Made by a program: the position numbers and the translations under genes | The notes under the pieces: model-generated | The model's database searches: none | What the model saw: the letters and a program-made list of their open reading frames with translations, nothing else | Told to the model about the DNA's origin: nothing | Source: Streptomyces sp. R28 | GTDB taxonomy: Bacteria; Actinomycetota; Actinomycetes; Streptomycetales; Streptomycetaceae | Reading direction: 5' to 3' | Assembly (NCBI RefSeq): GCF_041052385.1 | Contig: NZ_CP163439.1 | Span: forward strand, 8,111,001-8,175,000 | DNA: 64,000 nucleotides | Part shown: piece by piece, positions 47,743 to 55,549 of the stretch | Layout of the letters: each line of letters opens with the position of its first letter | Numbering within the stretch: position 1 is the stretch's first letter

Positions 47743-48474
47743 GTGGCGACAGAACTGCCGCAACGGCCACGGCGGACGGACGGCGCGACGCAGGCCGGCA
47801 CGGAGCCGCGGGCGGAGAAGACCGCGCCCCCAGCCGCACCGCAGGGCAAGGAACGCAGCCCGCGCGCCATGCTGATCAAGGTCGCCGCCCTGGACATCAC
47901 GCTGCCGCTCCTTCTCTACTACGGCCTGCGGATGCTGGGCATGAACCAGTGGCTCGCCCTGGTGATCAGCGGCGCCCTGCCCCTGGCCCGCCTCGTGTAC
48001 CAGGTGGTGAGAGAGCGCAGGGTGGAGCGGCCGACGCTCTTCTCCCTGAGCATCATCGTCACCAGCACGCTGGTGTCGCTGCTCACCGGAGACCCCCGAC
48101 TGGTGCTGGCCAGGGAGAGCTACTTCACCGCGCTCGTCGGCCTCTGGATGCTCAGCACCCTGCTGGCCAAGCGGCCCTTCCTCTACGCGGCGACCATCCA
48201 GATCCTCCCGGAAGCCACCGCGCGGTCCTGGCGCGAGGACTGGGAGAACTCGCCGGAGTTCCGCAAGGCCATGCGCCTGATGACCGCCGCATGGGGAGCC
48301 GCGTTCCTGATCGACGCCGTGGCCCGCGTGGTGATGGCGTACACGCTGCCGGTCGACAGCGTGCCGCTGCTGGGCACGGGACTGCTGGTCGGGATGCTGA
48401 TCGCGGTCGTGCAGTTCAGCAAGGCGTACGCCAAGCGGCTCACCGCACGGCTCGGCAGGCCGAGCTCCCTCTGA
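47743..48474 (+). CDS. Polytopic membrane protein, VC0807-like
   Basis: 243 aa. About 45 polar residues rich in Arg, Pro and Ala precede roughly six hydrophobic segments (LDITLPLLLYYGL; WLALVISGALPLARLVY; LFSLSIIVTSTLVSLL; later GAAFLIDAVARVV and GTGLLVGMLIAVV). The pattern and the VERPTLFSL motif resemble the VC0807/septation-A-like family of unknown function. GTG 47743 is preceded by an excellent AAGGAGGT. The gene is divergent from the two-component genes across a shared inverted repeat, so it is the likeliest output of that system. A role in envelope stress or transport is a guess; nothing links it to the polyketide directly. Confidence 0.75.
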   Translation: MATELPQRPRRTDGATQAGTEPRAEKTAPPAAPQGKERSPRAMLIKVAALDITLPLLLYYGLRMLGMNQWLALVISGALPLARLVYQVVRERRVERPTLFSLSIIVTSTLVSLLTGDPRLVLARESYFTALVGLWMLSTLLAKRPFLYAATIQILPEATARSWREDWENSPEFRKAMRLMTAAWGAAFLIDAVARVVMAYTLPVDSVPLLGTGLLVGMLIAVVQFSKAYAKRLTARLGRPSSL

Positions 48475-48574
48475 AGTTCCGCGGACCTCGCGGAGCATCC
48501 CCCGCACTCCCGTCCGGGCGCCCCTTCACCACTGTGAGTCCACCCCCGTACTCATGTGGTGCCGCCCGGACGGG

Positions 48575-49009
48575 TCAGTCCTTCGTCAGGCTCAGCAGGG
48601 CGCGGGCCGCCAGTTCGTACCCGTACGCCCCGAGCCCCACGACGATCCCGCTGGCCAGTGGCGCTATCACCGACTCGTGCCGGAACTGCTCCCGCGCCCA
48701 CACGTTGGACAGATGGACCTCGATCCAGGGGCGCGGGTAGCTTGCGAGCGCGTCCCGCAGGCTCCAGCCGGCGATCATCAGGGCGCCGGGGTTCACGATC
48801 GCGCCCACGGTGTCGTAGTTGCTCTGGATGGCCTGGATCAGCTCGCCCTCCGACTCGCGCTGGACGGACACCACGTCCCAGCCGTTCTCCTTCACCTCCT
48901 CCGCGACGGCCGCCTCGATGTCGGCCAGAGTCGCCTTCCCGTACACCTCGGGCTCGCGGTGGCCGAGGATGCCCAGGTTGGGCCCGTTGAGGAGAAGCAG
49001 TCTGCTCAC
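48575..49009 (-). CDS. Type II 3-dehydroquinate dehydratase family, aminoDHQ dehydratase-like (RifJ type)
   Basis: 144 aa, normal for the small dodecameric type II dehydroquinases. NGPNLGILGHREPEVYG shows the loop Arg18 and catalytic Tyr23, and WIEVHLSN carries the catalytic Glu-His pair. The usual THTS substrate-binding segment with its His is replaced by MIAGWS (in NPGALMIAGW). That change, together with the AHBA-type features of the adjacent cyclase gene, suggests an aminodehydroquinate dehydratase as in rifamycin-type clusters, not the housekeeping enzyme. It lies 127 bp downstream of the cyclase gene on the same strand. The identification as a dehydroquinase fold is firm; the amino-substrate is inference. 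Confidence 0.85.
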   Translation of the reverse strand: MSRLLLLNGPNLGILGHREPEVYGKATLADIEAAVAEEVKENGWDVVSVQRESEGELIQAIQSNYDTVGAIVNPGALMIAGWSLRDALASYPRPWIEVHLSNVWAREQFRHESVIAPLASGIVVGLGAYGYELAARALLSLTKD

Positions 49010-49136
49010 GATGCACCCCGCGTGCTCGGACCGGCGCCCAGCAGGGGCCGGCAGTGTTCCCTAGTGGTCACACCGTGCCCTGCCGAAGGGCGGCACAGGT
49101 CCGCGCGTCGCCAAGTGTGGGGTGTCCAGGGGGGAC

Positions 49137-50156
49137 TTAGGGGGTCACCGAGGCCAGGGTCTCGGCGACGGTCGCCTCCGGGACGTCGTGCACCAGCTCG
49201 GGGCCGCGGGCGCCGTCCAGGACGAACGACAGACCGCTCGTGGCCTTCTTGTCGAGCCGCATCAGAGCGATCAGCCGGGCCGGGTCGAGTCCGGCGGGAA
49301 TCTCGGTGGGCAGCGCGTAGCCGCGTACGACGTCCAGGTGCTCGGCGACGCGCGCCGCGTCGATCCGGCCGAGCGCTCCCGCGAGCCGGCCCGCGAAGAC
49401 CGTGCCGATGGCGACGCCCTCGCCGTGCCGCAGCGCGTAGTCCGTCGCCCGCTCCAGCGCATGGCCCAGTGTGTGGCCGTAGTTGAGGATGTGGCGGCGG
49501 CCCGAGTCCCGCTCGTCGGCGGTCACGACCGACGCCTTGAGCGCCACGCTCGCGGCGATCTGTTCGTGCAGTGGCAGCGACCGCAGATCGCCCGCGCCGA
49601 TGAAGTGACAGCGGGCGATCTCGCCGTAGCCGTTGACCCGTTCCCGGTCCGGCAGCGTCTCCAGATAGTCGGTGTCGCACAGCACGGCCTTGGGCTGCCA
49701 GTACGCGCCGACCAGGTTCTTCCCCTCGGGCAGGTTCACTGCGGTCTTGCCGCCGACGCTCGCGTCCACCTGCGCCAGCAGCGACGTCGGCAGATGGATC
49801 ACTGGGACGCCGCGGTGGTAGAGCGCGGCGGCGAGACCGACCGAGTCGGTCGTCGTGCCACCGCCGCAGGAGACGACGGCGTCCGACCGCGTCAGGCCGA
49901 AGTCGGCGAAGCGGCGGCACAGTTCCTCCACCGTCGCCAGCGTCTTGTCCTCCTCGCCGTCCCTGGCCGCGAGCATCAGGGCGGGCACGCCGGGATCGGG
50001 CACCCAGTCCGCCGGTCGCGCGGACACCACGGCGACCCGCCTGGCGCCGAGTTCGGCGACGACCTCGGGGAGCGTGTGGCGTACCCCCGGGCCGATGCGG
50101 ACGGCGTACGAGCGTTCGCCGAGCGCGACCTCGATCCGCCTGTGGGTCATGGTCAC
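49137..50156 (-). CDS. Dehydroquinate synthase family, probable aminodehydroquinate synthase (RifG type)
   Basis: 339 aa sugar-phosphate cyclase. The fold is clear from LPTSLLAQVDASVGGKTAVN, GKNLVGAYWQP, LPDRER, LNYGHTLGHALE (metal His) and HGEGVAIG (metal His). It departs from housekeeping AroB: GGGVVGDLAG is GGGTTTDSVG, and the AEVIK metal-Glu/Lys motif is GEIARC, with Lys replaced by Arg. As I recall them, the aminoDHQ synthases of AHBA clusters (RifG) share GGGTTTD and GEIARC, so that assignment is favoured. GTG 50156 is chosen because AGGAGGAG lies 7 bp upstream; ATG 50150 is the alternative. The dehydroquinase-like gene follows on the same strand. The gene is divergent from the phosphopantetheinyl transferase across 166 bp that should hold both promoters. 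Confidence 0.85.
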   Translation of the reverse strand: MTMTHRRIEVALGERSYAVRIGPGVRHTLPEVVAELGARRVAVVSARPADWVPDPGVPALMLAARDGEEDKTLATVEELCRRFADFGLTRSDAVVSCGGGTTTDSVGLAAALYHRGVPVIHLPTSLLAQVDASVGGKTAVNLPEGKNLVGAYWQPKAVLCDTDYLETLPDRERVNGYGEIARCHFIGAGDLRSLPLHEQIAASVALKASVVTADERDSGRRHILNYGHTLGHALERATDYALRHGEGVAIGTVFAGRLAGALGRIDAARVAEHLDVVRGYALPTEIPAGLDPARLIALMRLDKKATSGLSFVLDGARGPELVHDVPEATVAETLASVTP

Positions 50157-50322
50157 TTGACAACTCCTCCTGGTCGGCCGCGTCGGCGGATCGCCTCCGC
50201 CGAGCATGCAGCATGGGCGAGTAGGACAGAACAGGTATCGGGGAATGCAGGGGTGGCATAGGGGTACCGCCCTCGATGGGGCGACAAATACGCTGCTCGA
50301 AATCGCTCCCTAAGGAAATCCA

Positions 50323-51021
50323 ATGCTTGAGTCAATGCTTGGGAAGATACTGCCGACTCAGGTCGCTTCGTACGAAACGTTCGAGGATCCGGCGGAGGCC
50401 ACGCTTTTCCCTGAGGAAGAGGCTCTCATATGTGACTCGGTGGAATCACGACGCCGTGAATTCACCTCCGGAAGGTACTGTGCGCGCCAGGCGATGGCAC
50501 GCCTCGGACACTCCGTCCCACAGCCCGTTCTCCAAGGATCCAGAGGGGCTCCTGTCTGGCCACGCTCGGTCAGGGGCAGCATCACCCACTGTCGCGGCTA
50601 CCGTGCCGCGGCCGTCGGCAGGATCTCCGAGCTGGCCTCGGTGGGCATCGACGCGGAGCCAAACCTGCCGCTGCCGGACGGCGTCCTGGAGGCGGTGGCG
50701 CTCCCCGAGGAGCAGGTCACGATCAAGGAACTGCTCGGTGATGTTCCCGAAGTGCGCTGGGACAAAGCGCTCTTCAGCGCCAAGGAGAGCGTCTACAAGA
50801 CCTGGTACCCCCTCACTCGTCGGCCGCTGGAATTCGAGGACGCGGTGATCGACTTCGATCCGGTGGGCGGCACGTTCTCCGCGCGGCTGCTCTCTCATGT
50901 GCGGAGTGCACAGGATTTCCCCCGGGAGATCACGGGGCGGTGGATTACCGGAAACGGTCTCGTGGTGACAGCGATCGCGTTGTCGGTTGCGAGCGGCTCG
51001 TCTGTTGACAGCGGCCTTTAA
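50323..51021 (+). CDS. Sfp/EntD-type 4'-phosphopantetheinyl transferase
   Basis: 232 aa. The motifs of cluster-type transferases appear in order: GAPVWPRSVRGSITHC (P1/P2 region), VGIDAEP with the Mg-binding Asp and Glu, and the FSAKESVYKTWYPL core. It moves phosphopantetheine from CoA to the Ser of the seven ACPs and the PCP in this window, making them active. ATG 50323 follows TAAGGAAATCCA. It is followed 14 bp later by a small DUF5988-like gene, probably in the same transcript. Confidence 0.94.
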   Translation: MLESMLGKILPTQVASYETFEDPAEATLFPEEEALICDSVESRRREFTSGRYCARQAMARLGHSVPQPVLQGSRGAPVWPRSVRGSITHCRGYRAAAVGRISELASVGIDAEPNLPLPDGVLEAVALPEEQVTIKELLGDVPEVRWDKALFSAKESVYKTWYPLTRRPLEFEDAVIDFDPVGGTFSARLLSHVRSAQDFPREITGRWITGNGLVVTAIALSVASGSSVDSGL

Positions 51022-51035
51022 GGATGGGAAACCGT

Positions 51036-51254
51036 ATGAATACCGCCGAACCGAATGTGATTCTCCGGGGTGGCATCTCGCCCTATCTGACGGATGATCA
51101 GCGCATCCGTTACGTGGAGGACCCGGACGAAAAGCTGAAGCTGCTGCGGGGCAACCGCTACGAACACTTCGAGCCGACCCCCGAGAGCGAGACCCGCGAC
51201 GGCGTGCAGCTGCGGGTCTTCGTCTGGGTGGGGGGCGCCAAGCTCGCCGAGTGA
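51036..51254 (+). CDS. Small DUF5988-like conserved protein
   Basis: 72 aa, acidic, with no signal or membrane segment. LKLLRGNRYEHFEPT and the ending LRVFVWVGGAKLAE match, from memory, a small family (DUF5988) often found beside PKS and NRPS genes and of unknown function. It is not MbtH: the conserved Trp pattern and NxEEQYSLWP core are absent. ATG 51036 is taken as the start, with AAGGATGGG upstream; ATG 51024 in the same frame is possible. It lies directly after the phosphopantetheinyl transferase and before a strong terminator. Confidence 0.7.
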   Translation: MNTAEPNVILRGGISPYLTDDQRIRYVEDPDEKLKLLRGNRYEHFEPTPESETRDGVQLRVFVWVGGAKLAE

Positions 51255-51276
51255 CACGGTTCGCGGCCGACGGATC

Positions 51277-51344
51277 CTCGGGGCCGGAACGGGAGCGGGT
51301 GCACCGCCGTACGGCGGTGCACCCGCTCCCGTTCCGGCCCCGAG
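51277..51344. terminator. Perfect 68-bp palindrome, bidirectional terminator
   Basis: Two 34-bp arms (51277-51310 and 51311-51344) are exact reverse complements with no spacer. The palindrome lies between the convergent stops of the DUF5988-like gene (51254) and the type II thioesterase gene (51357). Its position and strength suit a terminator for both strands. Confidence 0.85.
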
Positions 51345-51356
51345 CTTCACCCAGGT

Positions 51357-52124
51357 TCACCCCTGTTGAGGAAGCAGCGAAGAAATCTGCTGAGAAATCG
51401 CGGATATGACACGGGGTGCATGGTTGTTCAGATAGAAGTGCCCGCCCGGATAGGTGTGCATCTCGAATTCGCTCTCCGTGTGCTCACCCCATGCGCGCGC
51501 CTCGTCGAGGGTCGCCTTCGGGTCGTCGGTGCCCACGTGCACGTGAATGGGGGCGGCGAGGCGGGCGCGGGCCGTGTGCCGGTAGGTCTCAGCCGCCTTG
51601 TAGTCGCTGCGGATCGCGGGCAGCACCATGCGCAGCAGCTCCTCGTCGCCGAACACCTGGGCGTCGGTGCCGCTGAGCGCGCGCAGTTCGGCGACCATGC
51701 CGTCGTCGTCGCGCAGGTGGACGGTCTCGTCCCGACTCCGGGACGGCGCGCGCCGGCCGGAGGCGAACACCACCAGCGGCACCGTTCCCCGCTGCTCCAG
51801 GCGCAGGGCGAGCTCGAAGGCGAGCGAGGCGCCCATGCTGTGGCCGAAGAGCGCGAGCGGCCGGTCGGTCCACGGCAGGACCTGCTCGACCAGCGCATCG
51901 GCAAGTTCGGGGAGGGACTCGATGCACGGCTCGGTGCGGCGGTCCTGACGGCCGGGGTACTGGACGGCGAGCACGTCGATCCCGGGCGAGAGCGCCTGCG
52001 AGACCGGGAAGTAGAACGGCGCGGAGCCTCCGGCGTGCGGCAGGCACAGGAGCCTCGCCGGCGCGTCTTGGGCCGGGTGGAATCTGCGGATCCACAGGCT
52101 GGTGTCGGTGAGGTTCGCGGTCAC
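51357..52124 (-). CDS. Type II (editing) thioesterase
   Basis: 255 aa alpha/beta hydrolase of the RifR/GrsT type. The oxyanion segment CLPHAGGSA near the N-terminus, nucleophile Ser96 in FGHSMG, an Asp in the GTDDPK segment and the C-terminal His (YPGGHFY) form the expected triad. Such enzymes remove wrong acyl groups from stalled ACPs and PCPs. The GTG start at 52124 is preceded by AAAGGACATCGG. The gene is at the edge of the biosynthetic cluster and is transcribed toward the shared palindromic terminator; the next gene rightward is unrelated. Confidence 0.94.
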   Translation of the reverse strand: MTANLTDTSLWIRRFHPAQDAPARLLCLPHAGGSAPFYFPVSQALSPGIDVLAVQYPGRQDRRTEPCIESLPELADALVEQVLPWTDRPLALFGHSMGASLAFELALRLEQRGTVPLVVFASGRRAPSRSRDETVHLRDDDGMVAELRALSGTDAQVFGDEELLRMVLPAIRSDYKAAETYRHTARARLAAPIHVHVGTDDPKATLDEARAWGEHTESEFEMHTYPGGHFYLNNHAPRVISAISQQISSLLPQQG

Positions 52125-52899
52125 CCGATGTCCTTTCGTGCTGCCGGTCGAGAAGAGCGGTCGCGCCTGCCCGCACGGCAAATGGAATACGCGAGCCAGC
52201 CTGCCGGGCTGTGGCGAACGGGCACAACCCCTGAGTTGTAGGGGGTGTTGGAGAGATTGCACAATTCGACATAGGGGTGGTCGCGAAAACGCGGTCAGAC
52301 GTCGGTGGGTGCATCTGGCAACTTTCAGTTGCCGGTTATCGCTGTGTTGGCCTCGGCATTTCATGACGGCTCGTCCGTCCAACTGGCGGGCGTTCCGGCC
52401 TGTTGGGTGTTGTTTCAGGCGGTGAGCATGCCCGCCTGCCGCGTCGGGTGGGCGCCGGGTTCCACGGCTCCGGTCGGTGTGGTGCCGCTCGCAGGGACAG
52501 GGCGCTGCTGGTCCCTGACCTGGGATCTTCCTCACGATCGCGTTTTCGGTGACACGCGGACATCTCGACGGCGTTTGCCGCGACCGCATCGTTGGTTAGG
52601 GTGGCAAGTAGGGGCTTGTTGGTGGGGAGTTGGTGCCATCGGGAGCCGAAGGCCAGGTCGACCGGCGTCAGTGGGGTTGGATCGCTTCGCCGGAGCGGGC
52701 CTGGAAGTCGGCCCGGCCCAGTTCGCGCTTGACGTGTGTGCGATGTGCTGCGCGTGGCAGACGAGGGAGCCGCTGATTCATGGCTGTGCACCGGTCGGAT
52801 GAAGGGCCGCACCCTCAGCCTGCCTCAAGGAGTCAAGATCCGGAACACCATCTGCCGATCACCGCGAAGCACCGCGGGCCGACCGGACGCGGTGGGCGT
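52125..52899. other. Gene-poor gap between thioesterase and PAP2 gene
   Basis: About 775 bp with no protein I can defend. Open frames on both strands give low-complexity Arg/Pro/Trp-rich products without recognisable motifs. The first ~100 bp should contain the thioesterase promoter. Nothing suggests a transposase or RNA gene. It may mark the right-hand border of the polyketide cluster. Confidence 0.5.
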
Positions 52900-53610
52900 G
52901 TGAACGGCCGGTCGGCGCCCGCCGTGCTGGCCCCGTCGCTGCGCGCGTGGCTCGGGCTGATCGCGGCCCTCGCCGCGCTGGTGGTCGTCGTGCTCGGAGT
53001 CTTGTACGCCGGCCACAGCGAGCCGGGCAGGGTGGACGCGTGGATCGTCCAGCCGACGGCGGACAGTGTGCGGCCGCCGTGGCGGTACGTCGCGCTGGCC
53101 ACGGATTTCTTGGGGGAGCCCGCCGGAGCGGCGACGCTGGTCGTGGCCACCGTGACGGGCTGCCTGCTGCTTCGGCGTCCTCGCGCAGCGGTGCTCGTCG
53201 TCGCCGGCGCCGCCCTGACCGTGGGGACGGCGACGCTGCTCAAGTCCCTGGTGGGACGCACCATCCACGGCGACGACAACCTGTCCTACCCGAGCGGGCA
53301 CACCGCCTTCCTCACCGCGCTGGCCCTCGTGCTGGCGCTGCTCGTGACCGGCCGGCTCGGCCTCGGCAGGACGGCCGGCACGTCACTCGTGCTCGCCGCG
53401 GCGCTGGTTGCCGGCGCCGCCATGGGCTGGGCGCAGGTCGCCCTGGGCGCCCACTACCCGACTGACGCCCTCGGCGGCTGGTGCACCGCGCTGGCGGTGA
53501 TACCGGCGACCGCGTGGCTGGTCGACCGCATGGCCGACCGCATGGCCGACCGCATGGCCGACCGCATGGCCGATCGGACGGCCGACGCCGGTCGGCGCGA
53601 GCGTCGCTGA
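52900..53610 (+). CDS. PAP2-family membrane phosphatase
   Basis: About 236 aa from GTG 52900; in-frame starts as far up as 52780 are possible and no clear ribosome binding site decides. Four to six membrane helices carry the PAP2 phosphatase signature: Lys and Arg in LLKSLVGRT, SYPSGHT, and AQVALGAHYPTD with the catalytic His. Substrates of the family are lipid phosphates such as phosphatidate or undecaprenyl pyrophosphate. The C-terminus ends in four perfect repeats of MADR encoded by a 12-bp tandem repeat. It converges on the glycan operon and is probably unrelated to the polyketide. Confidence 0.85.
   Translation: MNGRSAPAVLAPSLRAWLGLIAALAALVVVVLGVLYAGHSEPGRVDAWIVQPTADSVRPPWRYVALATDFLGEPAGAATLVVATVTGCLLLRRPRAAVLVVAGAALTVGTATLLKSLVGRTIHGDDNLSYPSGHTAFLTALALVLALLVTGRLGLGRTAGTSLVLAAALVAGAAMGWAQVALGAHYPTDALGGWCTALAVIPATAWLVDRMADRMADRMADRMADRTADAGRRERR
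53524..53571 (+). repeat. 12-bp tandem repeat in PAP2 gene
   Basis: GACCGCATGGCC occurs four times perfectly head to tail, followed by one degenerate copy to 53583. It encodes repeated DRMA in the hydrophilic tail. The length is likely to vary between strains by replication slippage without changing frame. Confidence 0.9.
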
Positions 53611-53661
53611 CGTCACGTCACGTCATGTCACGCCGGTGACGTCACGCAGGTGACGTCACGC
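53608..53661. repeat. Cluster of TGACGTCA palindromes between convergent genes
   Basis: TGACGTCA occurs at 53608-53615, 53637-53644 and 53651-53658. The longer GGTGACGTCACGC is directly repeated at 53635 and 53649. The array spans the stop codons of the PAP2 gene and the aminotransferase gene. It could fold as a terminator for either strand or bind a protein. Confidence 0.6.
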
Positions 53662-54990
53662 CAAGCGGCGGAATACCGGCTTCACCGGTCGCCCGGCCAG
53701 CCAGGGGGTGGGGTCGGCGGCGTCCAGTGCCTTGCGGTACACCGCACATGCCTGGGCCACCACGTCGACGGTGTGATCGATGTCGGCGTCGCTGAGCGCG
53801 CTGCTCACCACGAACGACGGGGCCAGCACCCCGCCCGCGAGGAGTTGGCGAAGGAACAGCGTGCGGTACTCCTGCGACGGCTGCCCGTTCTCGTCGAGGG
53901 TGGCGTAGACAAGGTTGCTGGCCCGGCCCCGGACGACGATGTGGTCGCCGACGCCCATGCCGGCCGCGGCGTCGCGGACACTGGCGGCCAACCGCTCGCC
54001 GAGGGCGTGCAGCCGGGCGGTGATGCCCTCCTCGACGTAGGTGGTCTGCACGGCCATCGCGGCGGCCAGTGAGTGCGTTTCCGCACCGTGCGTGGTGGAC
54101 AGCAGGAACACCCGCTCGCCGGAGTGGCGTAGTCCTCCCCGCTCCATCAGGTCGCGGCGCCCTGCCAGCGCGGAGACGGCGAACCCGTTGCCCAGCGCCT
54201 TGCCGAACGTGGAGAGGTCGGGGACGACGCCGTACAGGCCCTGGGCGCCCGCCTCGGACCAGCGGAAACCGGTGATCATCTCGTCGAAGATCAGTACGCA
54301 GCCGTGCCGGTCGGCCAGCTCGCGCAGGCCCGCGAGGTACCCGGGTGGTGGCTCGGTGTGGGTGGCGGGTTCGAGGATCAGGCAGGCGACCTCGTCCTGG
54401 TACCGGGTGAGCAACTCCTCCGTGGCGGCCAGGTCCCCGTAGGGGAACGCCACGGTGAGCTCGTTGGTCGTCGCCGGAATGCCGGCGGACATCGGCGTGG
54501 TGCCGATGAACCAGTCGTCGACGGAGAAGAACGGATGGTCGGCACAGAGGGCGACCCGCGGGCGCCCGGTGGCGGCGCGGGCCAGGCGCACCGCGGCGGT
54601 GGTGGCGTCGGAGCCGTTCTTCGCGAACTTCACCATCTCGGCGGTCGGCACCGTGGCCAGGAAGCGTTCCGCGGCCTCGACCTCCACGATGGACGGCCGC
54701 ACGAAGTTGCTGCCGCGGTCGATTTCGCGCCGCACCGCCTCGGTCACGCGTGGGTGGGCGTGGCCGAGGCTGACCGACCGCAGGCCGGAGCCGTACTCGA
54801 TGTAGCGGTTGCCGTCGATGTCCCACACGTGGGCGCCGTGGCCGTGGCTGATGACCGGGGCCAGGTCCTCGGGGTACTGGTCGTCGCCCTTGGCGTACGT
54901 GTGCGCGCCCCCGGGGATCAGGGCGTGCAGCCGCTTGTTCGCCATCCGCGACCGGGGCAGGAGGAACTCTCCGGTGTCTTCGGTGTCCAC
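53656..54990 (-). CDS. Class III (glutamate-1-semialdehyde mutase-like) PLP aminotransferase
   Basis: 444 aa, family length. Motifs: LIPGGAHTYAKG near the N-terminus, LIFDEMITGFRW (Asp for the pyridinium N) and TFGKALGNG carrying the PLP Lys. Enzymes like this in glycan loci transfer an amino group to, or shift one within, a small carbonyl compound or nucleotide sugar; the substrate is not evident. It is the last gene of a ten-gene minus-strand operon. GTG 54990 starts 7 bp after the epimerase stop. Its own stop lies inside the TGACGTCA repeat array. Confidence 0.9.
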   Translation of the reverse strand: MDTEDTGEFLLPRSRMANKRLHALIPGGAHTYAKGDDQYPEDLAPVISHGHGAHVWDIDGNRYIEYGSGLRSVSLGHAHPRVTEAVRREIDRGSNFVRPSIVEVEAAERFLATVPTAEMVKFAKNGSDATTAAVRLARAATGRPRVALCADHPFFSVDDWFIGTTPMSAGIPATTNELTVAFPYGDLAATEELLTRYQDEVACLILEPATHTEPPPGYLAGLRELADRHGCVLIFDEMITGFRWSEAGAQGLYGVVPDLSTFGKALGNGFAVSALAGRRDLMERGGLRHSGERVFLLSTTHGAETHSLAAAMAVQTTYVEEGITARLHALGERLAASVRDAAAGMGVGDHIVVRGRASNLVYATLDENGQPSQEYRTLFLRQLLAGGVLAPSFVVSSALSDADIDHTVDVVAQACAVYRKALDAADPTPWLAGRPVKPVFRRLA

Positions 54991-54997
54991 GCCGACC

Positions 54998-55549
54998 TCA
55001 ACTCTCCTTGTGCTTCAGGACCTCGGCGAGACTCGGCGCCTCCCGGTCCCGCTGGGACATCGATGCGACCGGCAGCGGCCAGTCAATGGCGAGCTCCGGA
55101 TCGTCGAAGGCGATCGTCACGTCCTCGGCCGGATCGTGCAGGCGGTCGATCCGGTACGAGGTGTCGGCGGTTTCGGTCAGCGCCTGGAAGCCGTGCGCAC
55201 ACCCCGCCGGGATGTACAGGGTCGCCTGCGTCTCGTCGGACAGCTCGAAGAAGGCCTGGCCCAGGTACGTCGGCGAGTCCGGCCGCAGGTCCACGACGAC
55301 GTCGAAGATCCTGCCGTACGAGCATCGCACCAGCTTGGCCTCGCCGGCGCCGGAGCGCAGGTGCAGGCCTCGCAGCACGCCCCGGGCCGAGCGGGACACG
55401 CTGTCCTGGACGAAGGCGTGCGGGTCGAGGCCCACCGAGCGGACCACGGCGGCGTCGAAGGTGCGGCAGAAGAAGCCGCGCTCGTCGGCGTACGGTGTCG
55501 GCTCGAAGAGGTACGCGCCGGCGATCTCCGGGACTTCGGTCGCTTTCAT
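54998..55549 (-). CDS. dTDP-4-dehydrorhamnose 3,5-epimerase-like (RfbC/cupin)
   Basis: 183 aa, standard for RfbC-type epimerases. DERGFF, SRSARGVLRGLHLR (catalytic His), VVDLRPDSPTYLG and IPAGCAHGFQ are all in place. It epimerises C3 and/or C5 of an NDP-4-keto-6-deoxy sugar. The ATG start at 55549 overlaps the upstream pyruvyl transferase stop as ATGA, so translation is coupled. The neighbouring C-methyltransferase and nucleotidyltransferase genes point to a modified deoxysugar in the same glycan. Confidence 0.92.
   Translation of the reverse strand: MKATEVPEIAGAYLFEPTPYADERGFFCRTFDAAVVRSVGLDPHAFVQDSVSRSARGVLRGLHLRSGAGEAKLVRCSYGRIFDVVVDLRPDSPTYLGQAFFELSDETQATLYIPAGCAHGFQALTETADTSYRIDRLHDPAEDVTIAFDDPELAIDWPLPVASMSQRDREAPSLAEVLKHKES

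Noticed and set aside
47563..48507. Longer N-terminus for the histidine kinase
   Set aside because: The upstream open frame is antisense to the membrane-protein gene, while a strong ribosome binding site precedes GTG 47562.
48575..50156. Housekeeping shikimate genes aroB and aroQ
   Set aside because: Diagnostic motifs differ (GGGTTTD, GEIARC, no THTS), and the genes sit within a biosynthetic cluster with PPTase and thioesterase genes.
51036..51254. MbtH-like protein
   Set aside because: The size fits, but the conserved Trp residues and SLWP-type core are absent; the sequence fits the DUF5988 pattern instead.
52305..52812. Open frames on both strands in the gap before the PAP2 gene
   Set aside because: No motifs, no ribosome binding sites and unlikely composition; no transposase or toxin-antitoxin features.
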